Both the position numbers and the translations under genes were made by a program. This document shows, one piece after another, positions 15,067 to 27,700 of a stretch of DNA of 64,000 bases. Source of the stretch: Channa striata. Lineage: Eukaryota; Chordata; Actinopteri; Anabantiformes; Channidae. The stretch is from positions 7,068,001-7,132,000 of the forward strand of contig CM065182.1 of the NCBI GenBank assembly GCA_033026295.1, in the 5' to 3' direction. Under the pieces are notes generated by a model. The model was given only the letters and a program-made list of their open reading frames with translations, did no database searches and was not told the DNA's origin. The first letter of the stretch is position 1. Each line of letters begins with the position of its first letter.

Positions 15067-15068
<2 letters not shown>

Positions 15069-15132
<64 letters not shown>
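15069..15132. repeat. (AC)32 microsatellite
   Basis: A perfect AC run of about 32 units, first part of a compound repeat cluster immediately upstream of the CpG-rich caln1 5' region. Confidence 0.97.
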
Positions 15133-15138
<6 letters not shown>

Positions 15139-15203
15139 TTCCCCAGGGAAGATGTTGTAGCTTCACTGATCCATTGATTGAAACCTTAATTGCTCGGACT
15201 TCA

Positions 15204-15205
<2 letters not shown>

Positions 15206-15270
<65 letters not shown>

Positions 15271-15271
15271 C
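15206..15271. repeat. (TC)18-(AC)14 compound microsatellite
   Basis: A TC tract (15206-15241) runs almost directly into an AC tract (15244-15271). The homopyrimidine part can form triplex DNA and the AC part Z-DNA in principle. It directly abuts the GC-rich block beginning near 15290. Confidence 0.95.
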
Positions 15272-15289
15272 CTGCGTGGAGAGCAGCTC

Positions 15290-16104
15290 CCATTCAGCGC
15301 CGCGGCGTCGCATTTTTCCCGCTCACCTATTCACAGTCGCACCTCTGCCGCCGTGCTCCCCATGTGGACCCTCCCTTACCGGACCGGACCGCTGAACGAG
15401 GTGCCTCTGTCCCCGGGAGGAGCCCAGATAAACGCACCGGGAGCGCCCGGAGGTCCCTTCCCATTCAGCCGCCGTCTGAGCGACCAGTGCTCCGAGCTTC
15501 CGCTGGGCTTCATCGTCTCATTGCAGCGGCGTTAATTGAATTTATATCGCGACTTATCGTTTCACAGGAGGCAACCGGCAGAAGCTGCAGTTCTCAGACC
15601 CAGACCCGTGGGCGGCAGGGTGGCGTCCGTCTGGGCGAGCTGATAGGACGAGGATCTGGCACTCCGCCGCTTCATCCCAACAGCACCCCAAATCCTCAAG
15701 ACATGGCGATGAGAAGCGAGATGTAGAAACCGGATGGGAGGCCGTTCATGTCGGTGCGGGCTTCAGCTGAAACGGACAGAATCTCCCATCACCACCACCA
15801 CCACCACCACCCTCCTCCTCCTCCTCCTCCTCCTCCTCCTCACTTAACCAGTTGATATTTTTTGAAATAACTATCTAGAAAGTGTGGAGCACATGATACA
15901 CTGGTGAACCCCCGAGGCAGGTCCAGCACACGGACTGAATGAGTCCACCTCTGGCTGTCGGACGGACTCCTCAAGAGCGCAGGACGGATGCAACAAGACT
16001 AAACACACCTTGGCCATTCAAAACGCCCTCAGCCTCTCCGCCAACGGTGCTCTAACCGAGCGGGGCGAATCTCACAGCGGGGGACCAGGCGTTTTCACCG
16101 GCAG
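15290..16104 (+). promoter_or_regulatory. caln1: Probable caln1 CpG promoter and non-coding exon 1
   Basis: This is a CpG-dense block 5.5 kb upstream of the caln1 start codon and on its strand. The first coding exon begins with a splice acceptor only seven bases before the ATG, so an upstream exon must exist. The best-placed donor here is GGCAG at the boundary 16104/16105 followed by GTAGGC. The block contains a (CAC)n-(CCT)n trinucleotide tract and several short upstream ATGs, each soon closed by a stop. The transcription start is not determinable from sequence, and another donor could be used. The splice from 16104 to 21650 is a prediction. Confidence 0.5.
15788..15840. repeat. (CAC)n-(CCT)10 trinucleotide repeats
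   Basis: About eight CAC units are followed by ten CCT units inside the presumed caln1 5' UTR. This is a strongly strand-asymmetric pyrimidine tract, likely length-polymorphic. Confidence 0.95.
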
Positions 16105-16558
16105 GTAGGCGACACCCGCTCCGTTAATTGGTGTTTCACCCCCGGGCTCGCGTGTTAAAGGTGATAAAGGTGATTAGTGCGACCGGCCGCCCATGCGTCG
16201 GTGCCGCTCGCGGCCGCAGCGCCGCGGCTGCACCTGTTGTGATCAGTGTGAATGCGCCGAGCGCACTTGTGCGTGAGCGTGTGCGTGTGTCCACGGAGAA
16301 TCCCACATATGTGTTGACAGTGAACTGAATGTGATGGGAGGCCACCTGACTGTATGATGATCCTCGTTGCGTTTATATCCGAGTCAACAGCTTCTGAAAT
16401 GTATTTATTTTTTCCTTCCAGCTGCTTGTGCGCGCGTCAGTGCGCGCTGCTTGGATTCGATCGGTGCGATCGGCTGAATATTGGTCCATGACACAGACGC
16501 CACGGATGTAATTGCAGTGTAATTGTCTGAATGCGCAGCGGGATGTGAAGCTCTCAGT

Positions 16559-16593
<35 letters not shown>

Positions 16594-19500
16594 ACAAAAC
16601 ATCACGGTTTTTTTTTTTTTTTTTGTGGCTTCGTCGCTCGTCCTGCTGATCGTTCGGGCTGCAGCTCACATATTGCTTCTGACAAATGGAGACTTGCTGC
16701 AGTCCAAAGCCCAGTTGTATTCACTGCCATTACCAGATGCTCTAAAACTCCACAGCCATAAAGCACGATGGTCAAATCTGTCACCTGCCTCACACACATT
16801 CCTCAGCTGATCCCCTGGAGGAGACCCGCGTCCGGATGGGAATAGATGGAAGCTGTTGGAGTACGTGCGTGGTCATGGGCGGTGTGGGTGCGAGTTTCTG
16901 GCGGGGACAGTGCGCATTATTACATTTGTCTTTTTTTAATTTCTTGGACACCCCATTCTCTGTGCAAAGAGGGTGACATGTAGTGGCAGCTTGCGGCAGC
17001 AGCGGGCGGTGCGCGAGTCCAGCTGCTGCTTCCTCCGCTGCAGATGTGCGCAGCGTGCGGACCACCGCGGGTGTCCGAGTCCTTAGTGGGACTCTTTTAG
17101 GAGCCGACACGCGTCCTTTACGCCCCCGTTTACAGGAGATCAAGGGCGCACACGTTCACATCTCCTCCGCCTGTGCTGGTGGTGTAGCCCCAAAGTAATT
17201 GAAGCGGCACAGCGGCTGATGGTGGGGCCAGATACTGGAGCGTGTTGGATGATACAGGCTGACCTCCAGGAGAGGCAGACCCGGGCCTCCAGACAGCGCC
17301 GCTGCTGAAGCCCTGATGGATGAGAGAGAGAGACAGCAGAGATCACAGCTGCGTTGAGGCTTCCAGTGGGACACTAATACTGTGAAACTGAGCAGAGGCA
17401 GCAAAGCAGAAAAGCTGTTTGCACTATTGCTGTAGCTCTAAACCTAATTAGAAGTCATTTTAGTGATGGTCACCTGTTGAAGCCACACGTGTCCTCCCTT
17501 GGTGCATCCTGCTGTGTGTTCTAAATGACAAATCACAGAGTTGCAGTTTACCTTTATCCAACACTGGGGCCTTAACTGATCAACTGTGGTTTCTCATTAT
17601 TTTTGGCAGGCAGCAGAGGTTTCATCTCCATGAAGAAAAAAAAAAAAAGCACATGGGATGGGGGAGTTGGGGGGTTTGGGATTGAAGAGCTAACTGACGT
17701 TTTATTAGTTTGAAGTAAAAACAGAATAATTTGTTGATTTATCTTGAAGCCTGCTTGGCCAGATAACAAATCACATCAGAGGCTCCTTGGATGAAGTGAA
17801 ATCACACAGTTTTGCATGTTTTGATGGTTAATTGGTGGCTGCAGCACAACAACCTGTTTCCTTTGATCTGCTGGATGAGGCTTGCTTCTGCTAATTCGGT
17901 TGTCTTGTCAGGGCTGCCTGCTTGCGATGGCTGTGTTGTGCATGTGCTGTCGGGTAAAATACCGTTGTGACCCCCTCAGCTCCCTCCTGCCACTCTGCTA
18001 ATGCATGTCATTCCGTGGGGACGGTGGGAGGTGAGGTAAAAACATGTCTCTCCTTTCATTTTTTTGGCTCGGCCTCGGTTGCTCAGGCGGCCCCGTTGCC
18101 TTCATCCCAGCCTCTCCTCTCAGGTCTGAGCTCGGATTCTTTCAGATCGCCATGCTGCAGACTTGAAACGGGGCTCCCTGGGGTGCTGGTGACCCCACAG
18201 TTCAAACACTGTCAGTCAGCCCACTTTCATTTGCTCCTTTCATCCCCTTTGCCCCGTTTCTCTCCTGCCTGTCTCTCGATCTGTCCGTCTGTCTATTTAC
18301 CACTTTTCGTCCAGGCCGCGATGCTTTTCAGATGGAGGTTTTCTGCTGAAGCTCGTCCTTGTCAGCTTTAACGTCCAGCTCTGACAACACTCTGTGTTTT
18401 CATGAGTAGAGAAACCACAATCCAAAAATATATGGGAGAAAAATAGCGAGTGAGTGAAAGAGAGGTAGAAAACCAGAGAAAGAAGCAGTATGACTGATTT
18501 TGATGTATGCGTGTCTGCTGGTTTTGCCATGAGTGAGTGGGTGTTTCTGTCAGGGGAACAATTGCAAGAACAGATGGGCTGTTAAAATACATTGTCATAT
18601 TGACTTCATATCATATGTCTTATTAATTTGTCCACTAATTAAATAATTGCGGAATCCTGTTGATTACAGGCTATGGCTGGTTACGCAGGTATCTTCATTG
18701 ATTTCAAAATGTAAATGCAAACAATTCTGTTCCTCCGTGCAAAAGAGGAAAGAAGGTAGAGCTTCGACACGTGCATGTTCCCAACAGATGGGCCTAAACC
18801 TGTCTTGCTTGCTCCAATATACCAATATGAATTTCGACATGCATATTTCATTTCTTATAGATACAAACCTTTATCCTCACACACATACACCAACATGTTG
18901 AGGGCCTGGTTCTGCTTGTAAAGAGCCCATCCTCTGAATAGTCCTGCAAAGAGGTGGGGTGAAACGTTGGCTGTGATACAAGGAGGGAAAATGCAATGTG
19001 ACCCACATTTTTTGACAGTCTCTCCTGGAAGACATTCAAAGCTTTGCACTCAGTTGTTCACTTGAAAAGTGATAATTGTGTCAGTAAATGAAAAATAAGA
19101 GCTAGTGAAAGAAGTACAAATCCAGGCTTCTTTCTCAGCTCCGCACAGCTGGCCACTCACAGCATGAATTGGGTGTGAATGTTGGATTGCCAGCTTTGGG
19201 AAAGTTACAGAAGTGGTTGGACACAGATCTCATAGTCCAACACCAGAGAGATGTCGGGTGTGAGGCTTTTCTGAGCCGTTCCAGCATCCTGATGCAGATC
19301 TTATAAACCAATAAACACTGTTGTACGCAATCGATTGATACACCGTTTTAGCACGCCTGCATGCATATTTCATGTGACACTCTGTGTTTCCTACAAAACC
19401 AGTTCCTTTAAAGCTGTTTTTATTTTTCTGTCATGTTTCATCTGTCACTGTTTGAAACTGAAGCACAAGGATCCATGGTCCATTTTGTGTTGTTAAGCAA

Positions 19501-21649
19501 TCCTGATGTCGATCACGGACAATGCTGATAAATTTGACAAACATATAAGGATTTTATGTTCTAAACATATTAAGATAAAATCATAAATTGAGACTATGTA
19601 ATTTCATTTAGCAGCCATGTAGTAGTCATTGCGATCATGAAGGTTATTTGTGAAAAAATTATTTAAACAAGCCATGAAATCGGCAACCGGGCTTCACTTA
19701 CATAACACTTGCCTAAAGTTGTTGACACATGTTAACATGATGAGACTGTCAACTAAGAGTGAATATCAGATAACAAAAACGAGCACTCTGACAAATATCT
19801 ATCTGTACTAGCATCGGCCCAGTGCTGTCCATAGCAGGAGGAGACAGGAAATAGTGTGAATCGGGTTTTGAAACATAAGAGAAGCCTTATGGCTTACAGA
19901 GATCGACTGGCCACCTCAAGCTGGCACCAGTCTGACCACCTTTATGAAATCGGCTTTTTTCTTTACACCTACAGATGTTTGACATGCAGATCCAACATCC
20001 TCTGTTTGGTGATCATGCGTTACCCGTGTATTTAAAATAAAAGCACAATCGTGAGCTCACGACAGCAGTTCACACAGCTATAAATTTAACTGTATTTTGC
20101 CTCTGCCACTATCCTCACACTCATTACAGACAAACAGGAGCTTTGCTTCTCTGCTGCCTTCATATTTTTTCCAACCAGTTGTAAAATAAAAATATAACCA
20201 AACAATGTTTCATTCCCACCTCTTCACTCCAGCTAGTGTAAATGTGAGAACATTGTGATTCTGCAGGTGAAAAGTTCAGTCTGAACTTTCTGCATGTGAA
20301 ATTAATCTATTCATGACCAGAAGTGAATTTCACATACCCACGAATTGAAGCCAAGTGGTGTGACAGCACCGTAAGGCTGTAGCCCCCCAACTCCTAAACA
20401 CCTATATGTTATTCTTTTCATTTTTAAGACAAAATACACAATGTCTTCTTTGTGTGTGTGTGTGTGTGTTTGTGTGTGTGTATTTGCATCTTTTTGACTG
20501 AACCCCTCCGTCCACAGCTGAACATGTTGCTGTGGTGACCTGGGTTCCTTTAATGTGCGACTGGGACATGATACACTGAAGAATAAATTTCCTTAAAGCT
20601 CACATATTATGAGCAGTCACACACCTTTTTGCAGACTCACTGCTCTCCATCCGTCTCTGTGTCTTTCACACCTGGTGTCCTCCACAGATCACCAGTGCAG
20701 ACTTACACCTATCCCACAGCTCTTAACCTTTTACACTGTCTTTGTCTCTACGCTCAGTCTGCGTCCTTTTCCTCCCTTGGCTCTGATTCCAAGGACCACA
20801 AAAGATTTAGGTCTTAAATAACGGTGAGGACGGAAGGGAAGTGGAAGGTGCTTGTTCATACTTTCCCTGTATTTCCTGTGACAGAGATATCCCCAATTCT
20901 TTCTTTATCTCTCTTGTCTGGCAGCAGCCTGCTCACAAAATGCTCTTGGGATATCTATCTCTTTCTTGCTGCCTATGTTGCCTCGCCTCAGCACAGTTCA
21001 TGATGTACTATTGGCAGGAATATCACCAGAAGCATATTGCCAAAGTACCAAACTGTTAGACTGGGGAAATCCTTCCGGGGGTCAACCCTCGTGAATCAAA
21101 GCAGAGAAATGCTCTGATCACACGACTGATGCCCTGACAAGCCCCGAGGTTTCTTGGTGAGATGATTCGAGGCTGTGGGGACTGTCTGCTGGGACAGCGA
21201 GTCAACAGAGTTGACAGAGGGGATTTAAGGTAATGATAGCAAGTGCTTTTCCTCTGTGGACCAACTAGACTGAGCAAAGAGCAGACAGGAGAGACAGTGA
21301 AAGAATGATTGCTGGATAATTTGTCATTACACTCTGATGGTATTTTTCAGAACAATAACTGTGGAATCTTTTTTGTGACTGCATTGAATTATAATGTGAT
21401 TACATAATTTGTCACTGCGATTCTGCCATGAGGAGACAGCGTTTCTTGCAGAATTGAGCATTAGCAGAGTGGAAGGAACAATATTCCCTCCACAGGAGCT
21501 TGTGTTTCTAAAAACGGCTCATGACCACAGCGGCATAGCCGAGGTCTGAATACAGATGCGTGCATTAAGACGCACACCTGTCTCTCCTCAAGTCGCCTCA
21601 TGTGTACACATGTAAAGTCATTTAGGCTGAGTGTTTGTGTGATTTGCAG
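16105..21649 (+). other. caln1: Predicted caln1 5' intron
   Basis: If exon 1 ends at 16104, this is the first intron. It begins inside the CpG island, which fades by about 17200, and contains an (AC)n run at 16559-16586 followed by an A/T-rich stretch. No further coding exon was found. Confidence 0.45.
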
Positions 21650-21656
21650 GAAGAAG

Positions 21657-21774
21657 ATGCCATTCCACCATGTGCGGGCGGGCTTGCTCTATCCAGACAA
21701 CTACCTGAGCAACTCCCTGACAGAGGGCAGTGAAGCCTTCCAGCTCACCAGCATCTCCACAGAGGAGCTGGGAG
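21657..21774 (+). CDS. caln1: caln1 coding exon 1 (start codon)
   Basis: The acceptor AG is at 21648-21649 and the exon opens GAAGAAG before the ATG at 21657. It encodes MPFHHVRAGLLYPDNYLSNS and continues to EELG, ending in phase 1 at a GTGAGT donor. This serine/threonine-rich N terminus is the most divergent part of the protein compared with human. Confidence 0.93.
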
Positions 21775-24700
21775 GTGAGTGCGCTGACAGGGAGGTGGGG
21801 GGGTGCAGGGTAACGTGTGAGGTACTAGCAATTAATGTTTCACTACTGGAACAATGCAGTTACAACGCTCTAATTCTCCTGGGGAAAGGTTTTTCCATTT
21901 AGCCATTTTGTCAGCGCTTGACTGGATGCATTGGTTTCCAATTATGGTGCTTAGGAAATAAAATCAGTCACAGGACTCAGACTGAAACAGTGCCTGGCAA
22001 AAATCTAATGTATGGCCAGGCCTGGATTGGGACACCAGCTTATTGATACAAGTGTAGTGATTCAGCTTGTTAATCTATTATGCAATAAAACTGATGCCAT
22101 CAGAGCTACCACAGACAATTTTACGACTGTGGTAAATAGATTTTAGTTTTACCAATGCACCTTCAAAGTTTGAGCTAAAGTAAAACTATGTGTTGTGAAT
22201 GTAAACTCCACTGTACTTTTTCACATCAATTCCAAGAGGCCTTACAGCTTTTTTTTTTTTAATAAGTAATAATTTTTAATGGACCATGCATGTACAATAT
22301 TAAACTTCAAACTATTCACATGCTGCACCACAGTTTTGGTTGAGTCAAAATTTCAGTTTTACTTTTATGATTCTCCCAGGGAAGTTGTAAAAAACCCACA
22401 GGTCAGTTATAATTATTAAGAAGTGGAAACGTATTCCAGTAGTAAAATCTTTAGCTGTTGTGAATGTGCACCATAGTAGGGCTGTGGCTTCTCATACAGT
22501 CATAATGTTTTTTTCACTGGTCCTTTGTCTTGGTACGTTCAGCCTCTTTTCCAAAACGTCCTCGCTGTGACAAACTGAGAGTCAAGAACAATATTCCTTC
22601 TATTTTGTCCTTATTCCTGTGACGTCACTCTATCCATGAGGTTTTGCGATCGTCAAAGAGTGCTACTATATTTGCTGTGGAAAAGAGAGTGGAGCTCAGC
22701 TCAGCTGGTGCAAAAGCACTATATAGTTTGATTTGTGTTTTAACGTGAGCATCCCACGCGAGCCTACAAACACAACAAGTGTGGCAGGAGACCGAGTTCA
22801 CACCTCTGAGGATTTTGAGTTAAGAGCTAATTCTGAAAATAAAGTCTCCCCTGGTTCAACAGTGGTTCAGTAATGAGCCAGATGTGAATCAAACATCTGT
22901 GGGTGTCAAAAAATGACCCAACAAAAACTGGAAAAATGTCACATTTGTTACACCAGCACAACAGTAACAAACTCCTGTAGTTTACTAAGGTTAAATAATA
23001 ATGATTTGAATTATATGGTAAATTAAGTGTAAAAAATCTCCCAGCCCCACATCAATGTACAGACTCTGTTTAACTTTGATCCACAGTTTTCTCTGCAGGA
23101 AGATTGAGGGATTATTCAGTATTTCCTCCAAAGCTAATTTGGAAAACCAGTCATCCTGTTTTGCTGTTTGGTTGACTGCTTGTGCCCCCCAAAAAATATC
23201 ATGTGAAAAAATATCATCATCAATGACCAGAAGACGATTATGTTGTCAAACATTTTTCCTCTAAATTGGTCAAATTAAACTTTTGCCAGTATTTTTACAC
23301 TTGCAGTATGCGATGACCTGTGACACAGCCTCACAAACTCTATACGTGATGCTTCCTATGTGCTTTTGTGGTAAAGGAACAGCTAATCCAGTCACAGAGT
23401 GAGGACACAGGGCGCGAGCGTGTGTTTCTGACTCAGCCTGTTTGTTCGTGTTTATACATGTGGCCTATTGTAGTCTGCTCGAATGAGCTTTGGTATGAAG
23501 TACTTTGTAGCATAAATCTTTTAATCCATGGTCCCTTGCGCGCAACACAAATCAGCCCAGTTCACTAAAACAGTCGCTTTAGTGTCCTGAAAGCAGAGCT
23601 GCTGCAGTGACTGAAACGTCTCATCACTGGGCCGCTTCGTCTCTGTTTGTCAAGTTTGTCAAGGGCAGCGAAGGTAAAATTAGTTTGAACCTATAGAGCC
23701 ATTATGGGAAGTGATTGCGATGGAGGATTATACGCCCTGCCAGCCATGGATCCAAACAACCAATGAGATTGTTTGATGAGGACAAAACATCCGCGGTGTT
23801 TGCTGCCAGAAATTGAAAACTTCTCATTGTGCTTCACAGAGATACTGAGAGTTCTTCTCGGATCCTCAAAGATAGAGGGCCAGTTAATCACCCCTGTGTT
23901 GGTTCGCTGTGAACTGGCTCCCTGGTTTTGAGGCATGTCATCCATCACAGTTAGAACACGCGCCGTCCTGCGGGTTGACTTCGTGGCACGCTGCTGCACA
24001 CAGGCAGGACTTTGCGCTCAAATAGTAGAGGCACGAACACACGGGCATTGCTCAGTAATACATCGAAAATGTACTCTTCGATGTTGGGCTGCATACAAAC
24101 ACGTTTTACTTTGGGAGGCCACACACTCACCCGCATTTCCAATCCCTCGCCTCTGATTCGCACTTTATTTAGTGAGAGGGAAAAGCAGGCGGCAGCCCCG
24201 TGCTTGAGTCTAGTTGTCAGCCATAGGGGAATATTTACAGGCTTCGATGGGGTCTGCGACTGAACTTCAGCTCTCACGCTACTGACAGAGCAAAGAAAGG
24301 CATAGGAGGCACATCTGAGGCGGCCCTTATTCCACAGCGGAAGGAAGGAGCAGCATGTCAGGAGGAGAATATTAATGACACACGGACTGAGAGACACAAC
24401 GAGAGATGAACTTCATGCAAAATTCATTGTTTAAGTTGGGAAAAGAATTAGTCTTGGGGAAATCGCAATTTGAATTCCATCACGCAGCAGACAATTACTC
24501 GTTTTTTGATTGTGTTTCTCCTGTAAAGATTGTCATAAATGCCAATCACAAACTGAAAGGACACCCCAGAGGTGCAGAGATCTACAGAAAAATGGAGAAA
24601 ATATGTCGAGTGACGACTGTCCTGTCTCTGCTGTCGTAATCAAGTCGATAAATATGCGCACTTCCTCTAATCCCAAGCTCCGCCTCCCTCCTTCCACCGC

Positions 24701-27700
24701 CGTCTGATGATTGACAGGTAATTAGCCGGAGATTGACCAGGGTATTTTGCAAGCTGGTCCTCAGAGGTTTGAGTAAATCTGCTGCAGATACAGATAGATG
24801 CCTCATGCACTGTGTGTTTTTACTTACACTTTCGAGTTAGAAGGTTTTTTTTTTTTTTTTTTTTTTGGATGGAGAGCCCAGGAAATGCTCTTGGCAGTGC
24901 TAGTGGTGATTGTGTTGTGTGGAAGGACTGGGTCAGGCCCCTCCGGGTTTGTAAAATGCAATAAGTATATAAAGATGTAATACAAGGGAAGGAATTGAGA
25001 AAGAGAGAGACTGAGAAAGGAGGGAAGAGGAAGGGAAGGAGAGCAGGAGACCACCTTCACCTTGGTTTGCGTGAGAGAACACGCTTCCAGTTAATGGGAA
25101 AACCTGTTACCACCACAGGGGAAGCACCTTTCAGCACCTGCTAAAATCTGTTAATCATTTACTTCATTTCACAAATTGCTCAGTTCCACTGACACCATCC
25201 GATGGCTCATTGTTACAGTTTCAAATTACAATCTTTGAAGGTGTCGCCACAATATTTTTCATCATTTCAATGTGTGTGTCCTCCATCCTAAACAGCAAGC
25301 CGCTAGTGGTAAGGTTTGGTTAAAAGTAGTCCAGTTTTTTATGAATGACTAACACACAAGTCAGCATTTCAACTATTGCTTATATAAAAATATTGATATT
25401 AACCCCCTTGAGGTTAGACAGTGACTGTGGACAAGATTAAAAGAACCTTTGCTTAAAAGCAGTGAGAGGCAGGATTCAAACTGCGGCCTCCAGTGTCAAA
25501 GTCATGCAACCGCCCACCTCTGCTTCTTCCCTTTTGCAGCACCATGACAACATCACGCTGATTCTTCCTTTGTTCCCGACAGACAACCTTGTCTGAAAAT
25601 GTAAACATGAGATATGTCATTTGAAATGTACTTACTTAGAATCTCTAGTGTAACAAGCAAGAAAAGGAAAAAGACAAGTCAGGATTACTGCACATGAACT
25701 ATGAAAATGTAAGGAAGCCTCCAAACAATAGTGTTAATGTTGCAGAGACTGAGGCGCAGCATCTTGAATAGCATGAATGAATAAAAGAACATGAATAAAA
25801 TAGGAAAACATATGCAGACACAGGAAAGAGTAGTGAAGTGACTCACTCAGTGAAGTCCCAGCCTTGGGTTTTAAAAGGTAATAAAAACCAAGGATGAATG
25901 GATCTGCTGTGATGAGCCCCTGAGCTTTTAAGAAACATACAAAACAAAGGGCGGAAAATAAATGAAGAAGTGACGGAGAGAGGAAAGAGACATTCACATG
26001 TTTTCCCAAACTCACCCGAAACCTGCAAGTCAGCGCTGACAAAATCCTCGAACCTCGCACAGAACGGACGCAGAGCATAGTATAGGATTTATCTACAGAA
26101 CCACCACGCGCAGGAAGGAGAGAACGAGAGGGACAGACACAAACTAATATACGTTGTGTGTTTCTGTCGTGCAGAGATCCGCGAGGCATTTCGTGTTTTG
26201 GACCGTGATGGGAATGGTTTCATCTCCAAACAGGAGCTGGGCATGGCCATGCGCTCCCTGGGTTACATGCCCAGTGAAGTGGAGCTGGCCATCATCATGC
26301 AGAGACTGGACATGGACGGTGAGGCACTACAGAAGGACTCACACATGGGTGCATGGACAGACACCGCAGAAACACACATGGACGCAGAGCGAACGGCCGT
26401 TAAAATGTGCTGCATTTGTGTTTGTTTACAGTTGTTTGGTCCATATTAAAATATGATCTTAAAGCCTGAAGAAGAATATTTCCCTTCCGGAGAAAGCAAG
26501 CCATATGAATATTTCTATGTGTTGAATTTTAATGTGATGTAAATGAAAAACACTGCTAAATGATGCCAGAAACGCAGAACTTAATGTCTATTCCGCTTCC
26601 TCCCGGCCAAATAGGATTTTGCGCCGCAGCTTCCTTCAAAACGTCCCCCCCCCCCGAAAATGTTTCTGAACCGCCGTAAGAGCAGCAGGTGTCCAATTGT
26701 CAAGAACAAATTCCCTCAGAGACAATAAAGAGAGAGCCTGTCTGCTCCTGCTCCTTGTAAATTCACAGAGGACTGCAATTACTCCCAAACAGTCCCTGCA
26801 TCACAAACGAGCTAGTCAATCTCTCAGCCGGGTCTTATCTGCCCGCTCCTGAATCCACGGCCCGCAGTAAATATCAAAGGTCAAAGCTAAAAGCCATAAG
26901 TAGTCCATGAGTACTCTGACCATCTGAGGGCCGCGCTGCCATTTGTTCTGAGGAGAGACAATATCAGGCTTAAAATCCTCCACCTCCGACTTCTCTCATC
27001 GCGGTGTCACCGCTAATAAAGCCCTGAAAGTTGTCACCAGTACAATTGATTTAAGAACGTCGACTATTATCAGGTGTTAGACAACCCGTGCACTCCTTCA
27101 AACGATTCATTTTTTATTAAATCCCCCCTTGAGAAATCCTAATCCGCTGATCTGTGGTATTATCTTCTTATCCTTTCTTCAGGTTTTCAGGCAAAATAGT
27201 CTTGAAATATGAGATTATATAATATTAATTTTAGCTGCATTTCTGAGAAGCTGCAGAACAGGGAACTGACCTCTTTGATGCTAATAATACACGGTAATAC
27301 AAAGTGGTGCTGAATGTCATAAATCTGTAATTGCCAAGTCAGTTATTAATATTTTCCTCAAAACAGCTGTGTAATTTGGCACTAATTTATCGTACACACT
27401 GAACGCAGGCTTCAGTCTACGCAGATGTCACATTCTTGCATGTTCGGCTGGCCTGCTGTGCACAGACTAAAAGACTCTCTAGGTTACACTTTAAGTAATT
27501 AGCATTTTTTTATTGCCAGTATACCAAATTAATACTAACTCGATTCCCCCCTTTAATTAGCACCAAATCACAAAGCTTTTGTAGAGGCAATGTCTTGGAA
27601 ATCAATTAGAAATTACAGACCAATAAAATTTGCTGCCAACACAAACACAACTGCACTGAGACTCAACACGCGCTGCGTTTCTTACTACAGATATTAGATA

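Noticed and set aside
15190..15726. 178-codon open frame upstream of caln1
   Set aside because: Starts by translating (TC)n and (AC)n repeats and runs through the GC-rich 5' region. It ends well before the predicted donor and is not in a known protein family.
23951..24397. 148-codon minus-strand frame in caln1 intron
   Set aside because: No domain, no coding periodicity evident and no plausible splice partners. The segment looks more like regulatory DNA.
25450..25520. Minus-strand tRNA-like tract with GCAGTTTGAATCCTGCC
   Set aside because: Only the B-box part resembles tRNA-derived repeats; no cloverleaf or SINE body can be drawn.
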